NCBI GenBank assembly: GCA_030840665.1
Contig: JAVEEB010000191.1
Coordinates: 1-12,321, forward strand
Length of the DNA stretch: 12,321 nucleotides
DNA from: Frankiaceae bacterium
GTDB taxonomy: Bacteria; Actinomycetota; Actinomycetes; JAVEEB01
Direction of reading: 5' to 3'
Part shown: positions 11,965 through 12,321 of the stretch, piece after piece
How positions within the stretch are numbered: position 1 is the stretch's first letter
Layout of the letters: each line of letters opens with the position of its first letter
Notes under the pieces: generated by a model
Database searches by the model: none
The model's input: only the letters and a program-made list of their open reading frames with translations
Told to the model about the DNA's origin: nothing
Made by a program: the position numbers and the translations under genes

Positions 11965-12321
11965 TCAGACCGTTCCACGCACCGAGCCGCGTCGCGCCAA
12001 CCGTGGGCCGACGAGCCGCGCCGCCACGTAACACGTGAACGAGATCAGCGCGACGAAGAAGCTGGTCGGCGCCTGCCAGTGCAGGCTGGCCAGGATCCCG
12101 CCGACCGTGGCGAGCAGGGCGATCCCGACCGACCAGCCGATCGTGCGGGACGGGCGCGCGCTGAGCTGTTGAGCGGCGGCTGCGGGTGTGACGACGAGCG
12201 TGAGGATCAGCAGTACGCCGGTGATCTGGATCGTCTCGGCCACCGCGGCGGCCAGCAGGATCGGAAACACAACCCCGAGCGCACGCGTCGGCACCCCGCG
12301 GGCCTCCGCCCCTTGCGGGTC
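11965..12321 (-). CDS. metal ABC transporter permease, ZnuB/MntB family, N-terminal part outside window
   Basis: C-terminal part of a membrane permease for zinc or manganese uptake (ABC-3 family, partner of a periplasmic-type binding lipoprotein and an ATPase). The frame is open to the window edge. The first visible residues DPQGAEARGVPTRALG match the conserved cytoplasmic loop just before a transmembrane helix in ZnuB. Helices are seen at about VVFPILLAAAVAETIQITGV, LLILTLVVTPAAAA, a segment around IGWSVGIALLATVGGILAS, and SFFVALISFTCYVAARLVG. The protein ends with a short basic tail. 118 residues are visible of a usual 270-300. An internal GTG at 12294 is only an artefact start. Metal specificity cannot be read from this part. 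Confidence 0.9.
   Translation of the reverse strand, partial: DPQGAEARGVPTRALGVVFPILLAAAVAETIQITGVLLILTLVVTPAAAAQQLSARPSRTIGWSVGIALLATVGGILASLHWQAPTSFFVALISFTCYVAARLVGPRLARRGSVRGTV

Noticed and set aside
11315..12038. Proteins encoded by the repeat region (open frames with LLRCAGPHRSSAA-like repeats)
   Set aside because: The repeated peptide appears in different frames because copy spacing is not a multiple of three. Composition is dictated by the DNA repeat, and there is no ribosome site or domain.

Overview
The window is about 12.3 kb of very GC-rich DNA from a high-GC Gram-positive bacterium (Actinomycetota). The evidence is the codon usage with long antisense ORFs, GTG/TTG starts, a PimB'-type mannosyltransferase, a class II (AroAII) DAHP synthase, and a PPi-type phosphofructokinase that closely resembles the Propionibacterium enzyme. 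Micrococcales or Propionibacteriales would fit, but I cannot fix the genus from sequence alone. The block pimB' ... SRPBCC ... ROK glucokinase ... plsC ... pfk ... class II aroG resembles a gene neighbourhood I know from other actinobacteria, including the mycobacterial pimB'-aroG region. Most of the window is therefore ordinary chromosomal core.

Layout. Positions 1-3119 (+) hold the 3' part of a GT4 mannosyltransferase, a small double zinc-ribbon membrane protein, an SRPBCC protein and a ROK glucokinase, closely spaced and probably one operon. It ends at a strong hairpin (3165-3196) in the convergent gap before the next pair. Positions 3221-4718 (-) hold an alpha/beta-hydrolase overlapping by 11 bases with a two-helix membrane protein. 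Positions 4831-6316 (+) hold a PlsC-type acyltransferase and, after an unusual palindrome-rich gap, a STAS anti-sigma antagonist. Positions 6321-8705 (-) hold a secreted coiled-coil/RlpA-like double-psi beta-barrel protein and PPi-dependent phosphofructokinase. Positions 8789-9636 (+) hold a minimal AraC-type regulator coupled to a VOC (glyoxalase-fold) protein, followed by an 18-bp stem. Positions 9715-11559 (+) hold DAHP synthase and a UPF0303/heme-degrading-domain protein. Positions 11965-12321 (-) hold the C-terminal part of a ZnuB-type metal ABC permease.

How the genes fit together. Glucokinase and PPi-PFK feed glycolysis, and DAHP synthase draws its products (PEP, erythrose-4-phosphate) into the shikimate pathway. 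The mannosyltransferase and acyltransferase belong to phospholipid/phosphatidylinositol-mannoside envelope synthesis. The RlpA-like protein acts at the wall.

The most unusual part is the 405-base non-coding stretch 11560-11964. It carries four copies of a roughly 54-base imperfect palindrome separated by C-rich spacers. Each copy can fold into a 46-nt hairpin with the same CCAC tetraloop. The differences between copies keep pairing at position 16/35 as A-U, G-C and G-U. The wobble pairs only work in the + strand RNA, so this looks like a structured RNA or 3'-end element downstream of aroG-UPF0303 rather than random low complexity. Secondary points of interest are the nested dyads at 5731-5770, a GGGTAT stress-type -10 before the STAS gene, an aroG promoter that appears leaderless, and loss of a catalytic-type Glu in the RlpA domain.
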